A stretch of DNA of 64,000 nucleotides, from positions 124,001 through 188,000 of the forward strand of contig JAJAGP010000368.1 of the NCBI GenBank assembly GCA_025084515.1, read 5' to 3'. Made by a program: the position numbers and the translations under genes. Every line of letters begins with the position of its first letter. Position 1 is the first letter of the stretch. The stretch is from Ancistrus triradiatus (Eukaryota; Chordata; Actinopteri; Siluriformes; Loricariidae). Shown in pieces: positions 13,601 through 23,966 of the stretch. The notes below the pieces were generated by a model that worked only from the letters and a program-made list of their open reading frames with translations, made no database searches and had not been told where the DNA came from.

Positions 13601-14387
13601 AGCAGTCCAGGAGATGATCTCCCTTCCTTCCCTCAGACACAGCCAGTCCTGTCTGCATGTGAAGCCCGATCCCTTCGGAAGACACCACCGACACACACCG
13701 GACTCCTTGCAGTGGTGGGCTAGTATAGTCAAGGACTGCTCCATCCGTGTGACCCAAATGTTGCATGGTAGTACGATGTTTTGTTATTTAGCTGTTATGG
13801 CACATTACACTAATTTACGCTTATGGATCAACTGTTATACATAACGAATGCCCACAGTGGGACACCTTAGAAACACCAGTACAACTAACGCATGTCTATG
13901 GAAGTAACCAGAAAAAAAATCACTCAGATACGGGCAGAACATGCAAACTCCACCCAAGTCTACTGAGAAGCAGGGCTGTTAAAGGCTAGATTAAGCCGAT
14001 TAACCATACAATTGAATATTGCACTTCCTAGTATAACTGTCTTAACTTGGTTTTGCTTGTAACCTATGGTCCTCGGCTGGAAGAACAGTTCTAATTTACG
14101 TCTTATCTGCTAGGTACGGGCACTACTTAGAGACCTTCCACTGAGTGAGTAGTGCGCACTAATCTCACAAAGCGACTGATTTAGGATGGATCCCACATGA
14201 ACACAAACAATCGGAGCAGTTACCTTTTAGCTAAATCTCTCGCGTCCTTGGCGACTTTCAGTGCGACTGCCTTCGACTCCTCAAAAGCCACTTCCTCCGG
14301 TCCTTCATCTTCGCTGGACTCTGGCATTTTCTCTTCTATGAACGTTTCTGGTTTAGACCGCGAGCCACCACGTTTAAGTTTCACCAT
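7692..14387 (-). CDS. nol7: nol7, nucleolar protein 7 homologue (seven exons, last exon not found)
   Basis: NOL7 is a small basic nucleolar protein linked to ribosome biogenesis (family knowledge). Exons on the minus strand: 14387-14224, 12317-12257, 10422-10367, 10275-10250, 10137-10089, 8200-8097, 7769-7692; phases match at every junction and give about 179 residues. Start MVKLKRGG fits the vertebrate N-terminus. An acidic stretch (SSEDEGPEE) follows, then the basic helix EKELLKEKRRKRQLFF, the RLLPETVLEEL motif, the LYGQGCQRTTSK motif and GAAVQFVNKKWG, all recognisable NOL7 landmarks. Exon 7 ends WG followed by GTGAGT; reading through the donor gives only EFSV then stop. The basic C-terminal tail exon expected next was not located. 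For exon 6 an upstream acceptor at 8211 is possible but causes a stop, so 8200 is preferred. Introns hold a Tc1 relic and two SINEs. Confidence 0.88.
8298..9350 (-). mobile_element. Decayed Tc1-like element in nol7 intron 5
   Basis: Left end GTATTCACCCCTTTCAAATT resembles known Tc1-like termini. The interior keeps scattered Tc1 features on the minus strand, such as the segment complementary to CAGATAAAAATCTGGACTTTG and, near 9190, the complement of a start-region HTH. Reading frames are heavily broken. The right terminus is not clear, so the end coordinate is approximate. Confidence 0.55.
11090..11365. repeat. Unclassified interspersed repeat, second copy at 23545-23740
   Basis: The segment from CACATCAATCGAGTTAGAAC through CCAGCTGTTTGCGG to TAAAAGACAGA is closely repeated at 23545-23740 (CACATCAGCCGAGTTAGAAC and onward). 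Neither copy has a useful reading frame. It lies in nol7 intron 2. Confidence 0.6.
12563..12752 (+). repeat. tRNA-derived SINE, near full length
   Basis: Starts ACTGTGGTAGCCCAGCGG and ends GCTAAATGCTGTAAATGTA. A box, B box (GGGTTCAAATCCC) and L2-like tail are all present. It lies in nol7 intron 1, on the strand opposite to the gene. Confidence 0.92.
13221..13402 (+). repeat. tRNA-derived SINE with internal deletion
   Basis: Same family and orientation as the copy at 12563, about 470 bp away. It lacks the GAGCAAGACCC segment between GGGTCCTT and AACCCACAATTG. Also in nol7 intron 1. Confidence 0.92.
13560..13768 (-). repeat. Second SINE-like family, degraded copy
   Basis: Near-complement of the element at 40095-40345: the end GGTGGGCTAGTATAGTCAAG, then GACTGCTCCATCCG, mirrors GGTGGCACAGCGGTCCATTACG there. 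The head of that copy looks tRNA-like. This copy is degraded and lies in nol7 intron 1. Confidence 0.55.
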
Positions 14388-16193
14388 ATTGAATGTAGTG
14401 AACGAATAATCTACGTCAAAGGCCAACAGAACCTGTTTCCGTTTGAAACATCACCACCTAGCGTTCAGGAGCAGATGGCAGTCTTCGTTGCATTACCGCC
14501 ACCAAGCGTCTGGATCACAGCAGTTAGAGAATGATCACAGCATGAATACACAGTCAGTACGCTCAAAATAGGTCTGGAATGTCAAGTCAAGTCAAGTCAG
14601 ATTTATTTATATAGCGCTTTTTTTACAATGGAGCATTGTCTCAAAGCAACTTTACAAGTTTAGATTATCTCCTAATAACTACGTCCAATCCCAAATTGAG
14701 CAAGCCTAGGGCGACAGTGGCAAGGAAAAACTCCCTAGTTCTAGGAAGAAACCTTGGGAGGACCAAGACTCAAAAAGGGACCCAACCAATGTGCCAGGGT
14801 TTACAAAGAAACTCGTCACGAGAAATGTGTTACTGGTTGTTCCTCACATGAGTAAGCATTCCCTAGATGGGACACCAGTCCACTACAACACCATGGCCTG
14901 ATCCCAATTCAATTTTCAATTCAAGTAGCTTTATTGGCATGGCTGACACATTATTGGCATGGCTGACACAGTGGGTACAATATTGCCAAAGCATTGAAAA
15001 TACATTTTATATACAAATGACAAATAATTCACAATAATTAATAATAATAATAATAAATACAGTAAAGTGCAAAGGGCAACACTCTGGCTTATTGGGTCGC
15101 AATGTCACCTCATAGCGAGAAGGTCTAGGGTTCAATCCCCAGGTGGAGTGGCCTGGGCCCTGTGTGTTAGGTTAATTGGTGTCTCTAAAGGTCCCCTAGT
15201 GTGTGTGTGTATGAGTGGATGTGCCCTACAATGGATTGGTGTGCTGTCTAGGGTAGCCTTGCGCACCATGCTGCCGGTTAGGCACCGGCTCTCCCACGAC
15301 AATGTCCAGGATCAATTGGATGAGAAAGTGAGGGAGTGAGTGTAAAGTAGAAGAAAAGAAAGAAAAGACTTGAAGAAAAAAAAAAGAGTTAGTCGTATGT
15401 AATACATATAATACTCGTAATAATTAAAAAATGTAATTTTAAACAAGTTGTCTTACTGAGACAACTTGTTTAAATTTACATTTAAACACACACACACGGT
15501 TTTAACACACACAACACACAACAATTCTTAATGAAACCCCCCCCCCCCCAAACTGTCTTTTGGTGAGTTGATTTAACCCTAGATCTCCTTGATAGTAGAT
15601 AGATGCCAAAAACACACATATTATACACTATGTTTATACATATTATATGCTATAGTATACTATAATAATACATATTTATTAAATTGATCATTAAAACACA
15701 CTAAAAACAAATGACTTCTTCCAAGTAGGTCACTGTATACACTCTACTTAAAATAATGAAGAATTTGAGGATAATAGGCTAAATGTAGTAATACAAAATC
15801 CAACACCTACATTCACACTGCAGTTATTCTGTGTTACCACAAAATTGGGTTTTATGGGGGCACCGAAGAAAAAGTTTGAGAACCACAGCTCAAGTGTATG
15901 TCCGTGCACAAATCTCATTATTCTTCCCTGAAATGTTTCATTCATATTTATGGGAGGATCCCGTTCCAAGTTATAAGTAGTGCATTTGGACCTCGTTCTG
16001 GATCTCTCTGGATAGTGATTGGACAAAAGGAAGCACTTGACGCTAAAATCTGACCAATCAGACGCCAGATTTTTAGTCGGCTGTTAAATATGTAACATCG
16101 CGGTGCGGCTTGGTACCTGTTTCAGACGCGCTGTTATCTGAACTCTGCTTAAATATATAGGCTACTTTATTTAGCTGGCTGGTGTTGCGTTGC
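14388..16193. promoter_or_regulatory. Head-to-head nol7/epdr1 intergenic region, rich in repeats
   Basis: nol7 (leftward) and epdr1 (rightward) start 1.8 kb apart. The parts next to each start (14390-14570 and 16020-16193) are non-repetitive and more CpG-rich, and are the likely promoters; a TATA-like TAAATATATAGG lies at 16150-16161, about 40 bp upstream of the epdr1 ATG. Between them are interspersed repeats: 14580-14840 (TTTATTTATATAGCGC type, second copy at 21390-21580), 14905-15010 (CAATTCAAGTAGCTTTATTG type with a short tandem duplication), and 15068-15345 (tRNA-like head with GGGTTCAATCCCC). There is also a C11 run near 15538-15549 and a strong palindrome at 15431-15481. Confidence 0.55.
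15431..15481. repeat. Near-perfect palindrome (23-bp stem with 1 mismatch, 5-nt loop)
   Basis: TTTAAACAAGTTGTCT at 15438-15453 is the exact reverse complement of AGACAACTTGTTTAAA at 15459-15474. The pairing continues outward past one T-T mismatch for six more pairs. The loop is TACTG. It would form a cruciform or hairpin; no gene or element family is assigned. Confidence 0.85.
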
Positions 16194-16202
16194 ATGATTA
16201 AA

Positions 16203-19200
16203 ATGTCGGGTGTAGTTGTAAACACGCTAGCTCTGTGTGTGGTCGTGGTAGCTGTGAGCTCTTTTAAGGGTCCGGTACAGCCGTGTTTAGCTCCGGTGCA
16301 ATGGGAGGGTCGCAGCGTGCAGTACGACCACAGCACCGGCAGAAACACACGAGTAGCTCTGTCTTACGATGCCCTGAACCAACGCGTACGAGTGCTGGAG
16401 CAGAAAACCGGACACACACCCTGCAAAAAGTACGTACATTCTCACTAGCATCATCATCACTGTTTCTAAATCTCTGATTAAAGTCATCGACAATAATAAT
16501 AAGTCATAGCGCATCCTTTCTGGTAAAACTTGACAGATCCTCTACATGTTCCTTGTAAAGGTTAGTTTATTTATCTACAAATAGGCCTAGTCGTTATTTA
16601 ATCAGGCCTCTCTGTAGCTCTTTGAAAAGGTTATGTGGAAAGTAACCTGAGCCTGTTTTGCACACGCAGGAGTGAAAGTGACGGGGTTACTGTTATTAAG
16701 TATAGCAAGGTAGATGTAAGCTGATTCCTCTGTGTAGCTAATGAAGTAAATAGCTTCCTGCACGTATAGTGACGTGGAACAACATACGCAAATAAAAAAT
16801 AATCAGCAAATAAATAAGCAAAATGCATTAATATCTGTCATTCTCTTTATTACTGGCCGTTATTGAGCTTTTCTGTATGTAAAAAATGCTTGATATGTGG
16901 CACAAACATCATCATCATCATCATCATCATCATATTCATTGCTAATTCATTTAAGGCCTCACCTCACTCCCTTTATCTGCCACTCCACCTGTCACACTCC
17001 TGTTTCTACCAGTGTTCTCTTCATAAGATTATACATGATATGTAAAATAATGTAATAGTGTGGCACGGCATGGGTCCGGCAATAGGGCAATAGGGTGGAG
17101 CGGCATGGGTCCTTTCTGTGTGGAGTCTGCGTGTCCTCCTCGTGTCTGTGTGGGTTTACTCTGGGTTCTCCGGTTTCCTCCCACAGTCCAAAGACATGCA
17201 TGTTAGGTTAATTGATTACACTAAAATTGGCCTGGTTTGAGTGTGGTCTCTGGCGACAGACGGAGCAACGCGTCAGCTGGAGTATTCTCGGGCGCATCAA
17301 AGTGGTGGGCGGACCCCGCATCCGGTGGGACAGGCGCCAGGAAAGAAGAAGATGTGAAATAATGTAATACTGTTAACGGTTAATGGTCGATAGACAGTTA
17401 GACCGTTAGGCTGTGTCCCAAACAGCACACTTTGGAACTTTACATAGTACACTACTAAAAGCATTTCTAAGGATGGTGTACTTTTTTACCTACTACACCA
17501 CAACAGTGTCCTAATGATTTAAGGGCATTAATAAAAGGACCTTAGGTTTGTTGAAATTTATAACTTATATTAAAAGCGCAAGTTACAAATTGCTCTTTTA
17601 TTTATAGTTATAAAATATGCTCCATGAACATTTCATTATTTTGTTTTTACAACTTTCATTTATATAATTTTTTTTTACATTTACAGCATTTAGCAGACGC
17701 CCTCATCCAGAGCGACTTACAATTGATACAGTCTTACAATCCAAGCAATTGTGGGTTAAGGGTCTTGCTCAAGGACCCAACAGTGGCAGCTTGGCAGAGG
17801 TGGGATTTGAACCCTGGACCTTCTGTGCCAGAGTCCAGTACCTTAGCCGCTGGGCTACCACAGTTTTATGTTGCTAAATGTTATAACAGCAATTTCATTA
17901 AATACACAGGTGTCATTTTGCTATTGTTTGTTTAATTTTAGTTATTGTCTTAAAGAAAACACTGTTAAAAATCCGAATGGTGGACAAAAAAAAATTCCAT
18001 TAAAAAACGGAACTGGAAAAATTTCACAGGGCCCTATATATACTTTATGCTGTAATAGTGGATTACTTTAAAGTATGCAATGTAACAGGACACCTTAATT
18101 TTCTCCCTGAAATATCATAAAAATAAAGCTCTTATTTTAGTTATGAAAAGAGAGACGAGCTGTATTTAAGATTACAAATGTAACCACCTGATTTTTATTT
18201 TTATTTAAATGTACACACAAATGAGAACAAAGTTCCTTTAACAAAGTTAAACAGAAAAAACAGGACAGCTCAGATATGTTTTTAAACCAGGCTTTTCTGG
18301 TCAGGTTAGTGAGGGCTCCAGTGCCCATCCCTGAAGAAGACACGTGTTTGTTTGTTTAATTGATTTATTTAATGTTGCTATCTGCTTCAGTGGGCATTTC
18401 AGTGACACAAGGTTACATCAAGACCAGTCATATACAGTGGTGCTTGAAAGTTTGTGAACGCTTTAGAATTTTCTATATTTCTGCATAAATATGACCTGAA
18501 ACATCATCAGATTTTCACAAAAGTCCTAAAAGTAGATAAAGAGAACCCAGTTAAACAAATGAGACAAAAATATTATACTTGGTCAGTTATTTATTGAGGA
18601 AAATGATCCAATATTACATATTAGTGAGGGGCAAAAGTATGTGAACCTCTAGGATTAGCAGTTAATTTGAAGGTGAAATTAGAATCAGGCATTTTCAGTC
18701 AATGGGATGACAATCAGGTGTGAGTGGGCACCCTGTTTAATTTAAAGAACAGGAATCTATCGAGGTCTGCTCTTCACAATATACGTTTGTGGAAGTGTAT
18801 CATGGCATGAAAAAAAATGCTGGGGACCTCAGAAAAAGAGTTGTTGATGCTGGCTAGAAAAGGGTTACAAAACCATCTCTAAAGAGTTTGGACTCTACCA
18901 GTCCACAGTCAGACAGATTGTGTATAAATGGAGGAAATTAGAGACCATTGTTACCCTCCCCAGGAGTGGTCGACCAACAAAGATCACTCCAAGAGCAAGG
19001 CATGTAATACTTGGCGAGGTCTCAAAGGACCCCAGGGTAACTTCGAAGCAACTGAAGGCCTCTCTCACATTGGCTAATGTTAATGTTCATGAGTCCACCA
19101 TCAGAAGAACACTGAACAACAATGGTGTGCAAGGCAGGGTTGCAAGGAGAAAGCCACTGCTTCCTTTCACCAGATACTGAAAGGAAAGCAAAGGTTCACA

Positions 19201-20896
19201 TACTTTTGTCACTCACTAATATGTAATATTGGATCATTTTCCTCAATAAATAAATGACCAAGTATTAAAATTTTTGTCTCATTTATTTAACTGGGTTCTC
19301 TTTATCTACTTTTAGGAATTGTGTGAAAATCTGATGATGTTTTAGATCATGTTTATGTGGAAATTTAGAAAATTCTAAAGGGTTCACAAACTTTCAAGCA
19401 CCACTGTATACACTCAAGTCAGTGCTAATCTTTGCGTAATCAATTAACCTTTGGACTGTGGGAGGAAACCCGAGCACTCGGAGTAAACCCGCGTGGACAC
19501 GGGGAGGACATGCAAACTCCACACAGAAAGGACCCGTTCCACCCTGGGATTGAACCCAGGACCTTCTTGCTGTTTTGGCCAGGTCAGGCACCACATACAG
19601 ACATGATCGGCTATGTCTGAATGAGGAGAGGCCTTCTGCCATAGGATAAACAGCTGCCATTAAGGGGATGAACTTTGTCAGCCACATTGCTTAGGTAAGC
19701 CCTGCTGTCCATCCACTGTTCACACTAATGCCAAGAAAACACTCCCCACACCATTACTGTACTTTCACCAGCCTGAAATGTCAACAGCTGACAAGAATGG
19801 TTCATCAATTCATGCTGTTTGCGCCAAATTCTGACTCGCCTATCAGCATGGTGCAACAGAAATTTGGACTTATTTGACCAGGTGATGTTGTTCCACTGTT
19901 CAGTTATCTAATTTTTATGATATTGTGCACACTGGATTCCTTTCTTTCTGTTTCCCTTAGACAGTAATGACATGTGAACTTATCATCCGCTGTTAAAGCC
20001 CATCTGTGCTAAGGAACAGTGTGTTTGGACACACTAGTTCGATATCCAGCATTGTATTTGGCTGCAGTTTGCTTAACTGTGCACCAGTTGTTCGTCATTC
20101 TTGACATCCTACTCTGAGTCCTTTGAGTTGTTTACATTCACAGGATCCTGTTTTGCTGGATGTTTTTCCTCAATCACACCATTCTCGGTATACTGCCTCT
20201 TGAGGTCTAGAGCAAACATTGCTTTAATTGTAAGAATATATCAGTTGTAAGTTGCTCTGAATAAGGGCGTCTACTAAGTGACATAAATGTAACCCTCTTT
20301 CTCCAGGTTCTTTGAATACATCTACCTGTACCAGAGTGGGGTCTATTTCCAGATTGAGCAGGTCACCAAGGCATGTGCCAAGCTTAATTTAACTGAGGCC
20401 TGGGATCCCTATGATATCCCACTGAACTCCACCTATGAGGATCAGTACTTCATCGGCGGTCCTGGAGACATGATCGAGGTCCAGGAATGGTCTGACCGCA
20501 AGCCAGCACGGAAAGGTAACTGCAGAGCTTGTTCTTGTTTTTGAGATTAAGGAAATGAGACCCTACTGAGTGCAGGCCCACCAACCTATGCCAGTTGACA
20601 CTGTACTGGTGATAGGCTAGCGAATTCCCACTGTGCCACCTGAGTACCCGTTGCTATTTATACTGCTACCAATTATATGAACTCTAATGTTTGTTTTCCT
20701 CACAGATGAGACCTGGATAGGTGTTTACACCTTGAAGGACTGCTACCCTGTGCATGAGACTTACACCAAGAACAGCAGCGTAACCACCACCACACGCTTC
20801 TTTGACCTGCAGCTGGGCATCAGTGACCCACAAGTGTTCGTTCCACCTAGCACCTGCCTGTCAGCCGTACCTGAACACATGGTCTCTGACTGTTGA
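16203..20896 (+). CDS. epdr1: epdr1, ependymin-related protein 1 (three exons, complete)
   Basis: EPDR1/MERP is a secreted, lysosome-targeted glycoprotein with the ependymin hydrophobic lipid-binding fold (family knowledge). Exons: 16203-16429, 20307-20515, 20706-20896; all splice sites are GT/AG, phases agree and the product is 208 residues, like other vertebrate EPDR1. A second in-frame ATG at 16194 would add three residues. Residues 1-20 form a hydrophobic signal peptide (VVVNTLALCVVVVAVSS). Family landmarks follow: QWEGR, TGRNTR, SYDALNQRVRVLEQK, EAWDPYDIP, EDQYFIGGP, VQEWSDRK, ETWIGVYTLKDCYPV and FFDLQLGI. Six cysteines of the mature family are present, with N-glycosylation sequons NLT, NST and NSS. 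Intron 1 (3.9 kb) is filled by transposons; intron 2 is 190 bp. Confidence 0.97.
16904..16933 (+). repeat. (CAT)n microsatellite
   Basis: About nine uninterrupted CAT/ATC units in epdr1 intron 1. Confidence 0.9.
17050..17345 (-). repeat. Interspersed repeat of the 'GGAGGAAACC' family
   Basis: Contains the complement of GTTTCCTCCCACAGTCCAAAG and of the GTGGAGTCTGCGTGTCCTCC block. The same family recurs at 19440-19560, 26585-26720, 45765-45870 and 56395-56500. No reading frame is conserved; probably part of an old fish repeat I cannot name. Confidence 0.6.
17678..17863 (-). repeat. tRNA-derived SINE in epdr1 intron 1
   Basis: Full-length reverse copy: CATTTACAGCATTTAGCAG at the left, GGGCTACCACAG at the right, with the B box complement GGATTTGAACCC. 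It is preceded by a T run at 17669-17676. Confidence 0.92.
18435..19406 (+). mobile_element. Tc1-like transposon, family B, internally deleted copy
   Basis: Best-preserved member of its family. Inverted termini CAGTGGTGCTTGAAAGTTTG and the mirror image lie between TA dinucleotides, and the inverted similarity extends about 190 bases inward. The plus strand encodes only the DNA-binding half of the transposase (about 18880-19178: LYQSTVRQIV, LPRSGRPTKITPRARHVI, LNNNGVQGRVARRKPLL). The catalytic domain is deleted, giving a 972-bp derivative. It lies in epdr1 intron 1. Confidence 0.92.
19440..19690 (+). repeat. 'GGAGGAAACC' repeat next to a fragment of the second SINE-like family
   Basis: 19440-19560 matches the family copy at 17050 in reverse (TGGGAGGAAACCCGAGCAC, then ATGCAAACTCCACACAG). 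19570-19650 matches part of 40170-40205 (GGTCAGGCACCA, then CGGCTATGTCTGA). Confidence 0.55.
19700..20200 (-). mobile_element. Decayed Tc1-like transposase fragment
   Basis: On the minus strand around 19790-19720 the words STVMVWGVFSWH correspond to the conserved block of Tc1-like transposases. Flanking frames are broken and no termini are visible. It lies in epdr1 intron 1. Confidence 0.5.
20220..20295 (+). repeat. SINE/L2-type tail fragment 11 bp before epdr1 exon 2
   Basis: CTTTAATTGTAAG through AAGTTGCTCTGAATAAGGGC, then GTCTACTAAGTGACATAAATG, matches the 3' half of the tRNA-derived SINE. It ends right where the CCCTCTTTCTCCAG acceptor tract of epdr1 exon 2 begins. Confidence 0.75.
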
Positions 20897-20975
20897 GCCT
20901 TCGAATCCTACACTATCACCTTCTTCCCCTGCACAAGTGGAGGATAAACATGGCACAAACATAGTCTGATCATTT

Positions 20976-20985
20976 AATAAATAAA
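20976..20985 (+). promoter_or_regulatory. epdr1 polyadenylation signal
   Basis: Two overlapping AATAAA hexamers (AATAAATAAA) about 80 bp after the epdr1 stop codon. Confidence 0.75.
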
Positions 20986-21389
20986 GGGAAAACTGCTGAA
21001 ATATTTCAGAGAGAAACCAGTGTAGTACCTTTATAAAAAAGCACTTCAAAGTATGCATCCAATAATTAATAATATTGTAATATCTGTTTATTTATTAGCT
21101 TTCATTAATGTTTAAAAAATGCATCAATGTAAATACAGAAAGTTAAGTAACTTTCATTAACCTTTATTGAACTGTTACTGCATTTTTTTTCTTTTTTTTC
21201 TTTCATAGTTTACAAAATCTATGATTCACTCTCTGAACTACTGGGTTTTTAATGTAACATATAATATGGCCGTGATGTCATTGATCCAATCACAATATCC
21301 AAACCGAAGAGAAAATAAAAGCTTTCTAATAGGTTGTTTTTGTTTTTGTTTGTTTGTTGCTTTTTTCTTTTGGACTTGCTGGGCAAACG

Positions 21390-21580
21390 GATTAGGTCAA
21401 GTCAAAGAAAACAGTTTTTCAACCGAGCATTGTCTCAAAACAGCTTTACACATATCAATGCCCAAATTGAGCAAGCCTGGGGCAACAGTGGCAAGGAAAA
21501 ACTTCCTAAATGTAATAAGGAGGAAACCTTGGGAGGATCAAGACTCGAAGATACCCAACCTCCTTGTACAACCTAGAGGA
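21390..21580 (+). repeat. Interspersed repeat, second copy of 14600-14790
   Basis: Shares GAGCATTGTCTCAAA..CAGCTTTACA, CCCAAATTGAGCAAGCCTGG, CAGTGGCAAGGAAAAACT and GGAAACCTTGGGAGGA with the copy in the nol7/epdr1 intergenic region. This is a common fish repeat type; no gene. Confidence 0.7.
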
Positions 21581-22139
21581 TATATGTAAGATTTAAACTG
21601 TTACCTATTTAATAATTTTATAGTAATAGTTGAAGATTTTCGCTTGTGTGCCTGATCAATTAATTTTGGATTTCATCAGGGAGCCATTTTCAATATATGG
21701 GAGACTCTCAGATCTTAAAGGATGGGTTGGATGTGATGTGTCTGAAACATGCCATAATATGCTGTTGTATATCCCACCATCTAGCTATCCAACTATATCC
21801 TCTCTTAGATCTTTGCTATCTAACAAAGTTTTTTGAATTTCAAAAAGTTTTAAAGATGTAAAACTGAAGTACTGACTCAATGAGTATGGACTAAAACAAA
21901 AGATAAAACGGGTGGGATTTTGAAGTCGATGCTTAAAGTTTGAGTGTCACTGCTCTACTCCAGGTTTAGTGGAATGCCACCGCTGATTACCAGAACAGGG
22001 TAAATTCACTACATATTTTATTACTGTCACTCAAGTAATATTTTGGATAAGTACTACTATGTAAGTAAATTGTTTTTTATGTAACAGTAATGTCACATTT
22101 CTGCTACTCTACTTACCTACGTTGCTTATCAGGCATTGC

Positions 22140-22469
22140 CGCAGAACAGCGCCGCAGCGTGCCTGCTCTATTTCAAAGCTTCCTCAAGACAGCGGACTAC
22201 ATACCCCAGAATTCCCATGTCAAAATACAGCTAGTATATTTCCTGCCATACGCTAACTAGAGAAGTTTCTGTTTCGTGCAGATTGAGGGTTGGCTTCATG
22301 CACCATCACCGTTACCGAAATTAAAACTGACATGCGAACTTAACATTAGATATATTCAGTGAATAACACCTCGGCCGGAAACGTTACGTTTAGCTAATTT
22401 ACCTTAATGTGTAGTTGGATTAACAGCGGGAGTATCTTGGCTGTATCATTCGCTGCATTGTAAACTAAG
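22140..22469 (+). promoter_or_regulatory. stard3nl: Probable promoter and untranslated first exon of stard3nl
   Basis: A stretch without recognisable repeats and with more CpGs than its surroundings (GCCGCAGAACAGCGCCGCAGCG; ACCTCGGCCGGAAACG) ends in a strong splice donor, CTAAG|GTAAGTGAACG, at 22469/22470. There is no long reading frame. The next plus-strand coding sequence is stard3nl, whose first coding exon follows an acceptor TGTTTCAG at 41905-41912. Joining them gives a 19.4-kb first intron. This is inference from splice signals and position; a different gene or an unused donor is possible. Confidence 0.45.
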
Positions 22470-22856
22470 GTAAGTGAACGCAACGGCATAACAGAATCAC
22501 AAATGAATGCTGTTTGTTAGATGTTAGACGTGTGTAGCTATAGTTATGCTAGCGTGTTTGTGCGATCTTAGCTTTATTAGGGATGGGGTCGAATGAATAA
22601 AAATCTTGCCATCGACGTACATGATATTATTAAAAGAGTTGGTCTGTGTTCCAATCGGTATACTACTAAATAATATCGTTTGCATTGTGTAGATCAGGTA
22701 TTTCGTACAGACGTAGTTCTACACGTAAGTATGACACCACAGCAGCAAACGCTGCACCTTCAAACTTTCTTACCTGCATTTTCAAACCCCCAATTTGTTC
22801 ACTATCTACCAGACAAAATAAATATCCACCACGTGATCTTTGACGGTGGGATAATT

Positions 22857-22905
22857 GTTTACATTTACAGCATTTAGTAGACGCCATTACCCAAAGCAAC
22901 TTAAA
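22857..22905 (-). repeat. SINE tail fragment
   Basis: TTACATTTACAGCATTTAG then TAGACGCC is the reverse of the SINE 3' tail; no head is present. Confidence 0.7.
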
Positions 22906-22959
22906 ATAAAGGGTACAATACAAGAAACTGAGCGGTATGTGCCGTATGACCATCAAAAA

Positions 22960-23745
22960 CCCCAGTACATGAAGTGCTGTTTAACGACCACCATTAAACA
23001 AGACGCTAAACGAAATGGACCTTGACCGGACATTACCAAGTCACATAATCTTTTTATGTTACTGTCATGTAAATATAAAGGGTATTTCACAAGACTACTG
23101 TTTGCAAACGATATGTAAATGCCTCAGAGATATCGCTGAAAACACAAGTGGAACACTACCATCTGTCCGAAGTCTAAACTGTTATATACATGCCAAACCT
23201 TTTTTTTTTAGTTTATGGAAATTCACAACAATTATAGAAAATACAGTAACATGTCCCAATACGACTCTTTCTAGGGGAAAGCCATAGCACGTAAGAGGAT
23301 GGCATGATAGGTATGACACCTGTTTTTTGACAGAAGCCAAAAATGCATTGATAGACAGTATGACGAACAACACAGAAGATCAGCCAGATGAAACAGAGAC
23401 TCAACGAGTGCATGTGAACCAGTTTATATAGTTGATATAGAACATACAGGCACCTTCACTTACGAACGCCATTTACAGGTTGTTACAAATAATTAGCGGA
23501 AAGACATGCACACAATCATGAGTAACTGTCACAAAAAATTCACTGAACACATCAGCCGAGTTAGAACAGTCAATAGACCAAATGTGAGCTAATTAAGGTG
23601 GTTACACACACACACTGACAGATACGTCCACTCTTTAACTCCTGCCTCTGCTTGTGGATCCGCAGTGTTGATTGGCTGTTGAGGTGACCAGCTGTTTACC
23701 GCTGTAACGTCCAGAGTTAAAAGACAGATGTTTATTTCCTATTAG
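22960..23745. repeat. Interspersed repeats shared with 45055-45390 and 11090-11365
   Basis: 22968-23110 (GCTGTTTAACGACCACC, GACATTACCA..GTCACATAATC..TTACTGTCATGTAAATATAA) matches 45060-45385. 23545-23740 matches 11090-11365. The open frames here are short and not conserved, so probably parts of an old DNA transposon. Confidence 0.5.
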
Positions 23746-23966
23746 TATTTATTATAATATTGAGTTGAATCCTCAACCTTCTGCTTAATATTCCCGTGCC
23801 ACAATGTCCCCTCTTGTTGTTGGTTTGGTACTTTTAAATATTTCAGGAACTGCTGCTCTGTTCTTTACAGACCGATACCAGCATAAATGGTGCCTAATGG
23901 TGTCAAATAAACAAAAAGCAAACACTGAGTAGCAGTATTGTGGTTATAAACACTGTATCAAAGATA

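Noticed and set aside
14636..14851. Plus-strand frame with KPRATVARKNSLVLGR
   Set aside because: The same frame-like words recur in the repeat at 21390-21580; it is a common interspersed repeat, not a gene.
15068..15339. 90-codon frame with tRNA-like start
   Set aside because: Sequence is a SINE-like repeat (B box GGGTTCAATCC, later repeated at 63479); no protein family match.
16287..16514. Minus-strand frame over the start of epdr1
   Set aside because: Antisense of epdr1 exon 1; the plus-strand protein is a clear family match.
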